Below are positions 63,670 through 64,000 of a stretch of DNA of 64,000 bases, in pieces. The stretch lies in contig JAUNMR010000006.1 of NCBI GenBank assembly GCA_030537455.1, positions 64,929-128,928 of the forward strand, given 5' to 3'. Position 1 is the stretch's first letter, and every line of letters begins with the position of its first letter. Under the pieces are notes generated by a model. The model ran no database searches and was not told the origin of the DNA. It saw only the letters and a list, made by a program, of their open reading frames with translations. A program made the position numbers and the translations under genes. The DNA is from Planctomycetia bacterium (GTDB lineage: Bacteria > Planctomycetota > Planctomycetia > Pirellulales > Thermoguttaceae).

Positions 63670-63726
63670 GTGTGTTATGACAAAACACACTCGTTGAGAG
63701 TATACCAGGTTTCTCAAATAAATCAA
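63670..63726 (-). promoter_or_regulatory. aroDE promoter with inverted repeat at the start site
   Basis: Minus strand TTGATT, 16 bases, TATACT with TGG before it (63699-63726), an extended -10. Just downstream an inverted repeat GTGTGTT-N7-AACACAC (63670-63690) covers the first transcribed bases and could be an operator. Confidence 0.6.
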
Positions 63727-63917
63727 ATCCATTTGAACGAAAGACACGCTCCTACTTTGTCGTAAATCTTTCTGTTATAATTAAAACCGTTATTATCCGC
63801 AAAAAAGACGTCCTCCGCTCTGCACAAAACGTAAAGAACAGGACACATAACGGCACATGAGACCTGTGTTATTTTTTCTCTATATTCTTCATTTTACAAT
63901 TCACGATTGCCTACGAC

Positions 63918-63945
63918 TTGCAAGCAGGAAAAAAACGTATATAAT
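63918..63945 (+). promoter_or_regulatory. Promoter reading out of the window
   Basis: TTGCAA, 16 bases, TATAAT on the plus strand, with start expected near 63952. The gene it serves lies beyond the right end. The rest of 63730-64000 shows no gene. Confidence 0.6.
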
Positions 63946-64000
63946 CGACCTAATATAGACGCGAAGAGTCGCGCGTTGCTGTCGCTGTGCTAGCGTAAGG

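Noticed and set aside
1-64000. CRISPR arrays, insertion sequences, phage or integrative elements
   Set aside because: No direct-repeat arrays, transposase, integrase or recombinase genes were seen; composition is even throughout. The tRNA at the left edge is a possible integration site, but no att duplicate or integrase lies near it.

Overview
The window reads as a contiguous piece of bacterial chromosome, about half G+C and densely coded on both strands. It carries no rRNA, CRISPR array, insertion sequence or phage gene. The gene content points to a planctomycete (Planctomycetota, probably near Pirellulales). Signs are a YidC with a PDZ domain in its periplasmic part, DUF1080, DUF1573 and DUF11 exported proteins, a MoxR/DUF58/BatA/BatB/BatD operon, an AroD-AroE fusion, a sigma-54 with an NtrC-type activator, and a SET-domain methyltransferase. 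This placement is an inference from families; no rRNA is present to settle it.

Layout. 1-5.3 kb: tRNA-Ala(GGC), trmL, yidC and a phosphoesterase. 5.3-16 kb: glycogen branching enzyme, a secreted DUF1080 protein, a TolC-like lipoprotein, a helix-turn-helix/PTS-IIA fusion, a DtxR-type metal regulator, an FAH-family enzyme and phosphoglycerate kinase. 16-23.2 kb: an ExbB/TolQ-like channel, sigma-54, and a three-domain LplT-PlsC-acyl-ACP synthetase for phospholipid repair. 23.4-31.4 kb: four exported proteins (lipoprotein, transglutaminase/TPR protein, DUF1573 protein, DUF11 protein). 31.5-36.6 kb: TsaE, a YfhO-like membrane protein, a PduO-type adenosyltransferase and an enolase-superfamily epimerase. 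37-47.2 kb, all on the minus strand: a 1398-residue LysM envelope protein directly after rsmH, a lone FliR, an HtrA-type protease and a CorC-like CBS protein. 47.4-49.5 kb: an NtrC-type response regulator overlapping a SET methyltransferase. 49.7-59.4 kb: the Bat operon. 59.7-63.6 kb: EF-P-like EfpL, HolA, FolK and AroDE.

Much of the window concerns the cell envelope: membrane insertion (YidC), phospholipid remodelling (Aas), PG-binding or periplasmic proteins (LysM, HtrA, DUF11, DUF1573, TPR), outer-membrane export (TolC) and the Bat complex. Two transcription proteins, sigma-54 and its activator-type partner, both differ from consensus at the surfaces that normally touch each other. The best candidates for something undescribed are that pair together with the coupled SET protein, the LysM protein in the ftsL position, and a compact foldable RNA element at the end of the Bat operon. 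Noncoding DNA also looks enriched in the palindrome GACGTC, and several promoters carry short inverted repeats at the start site or -35.
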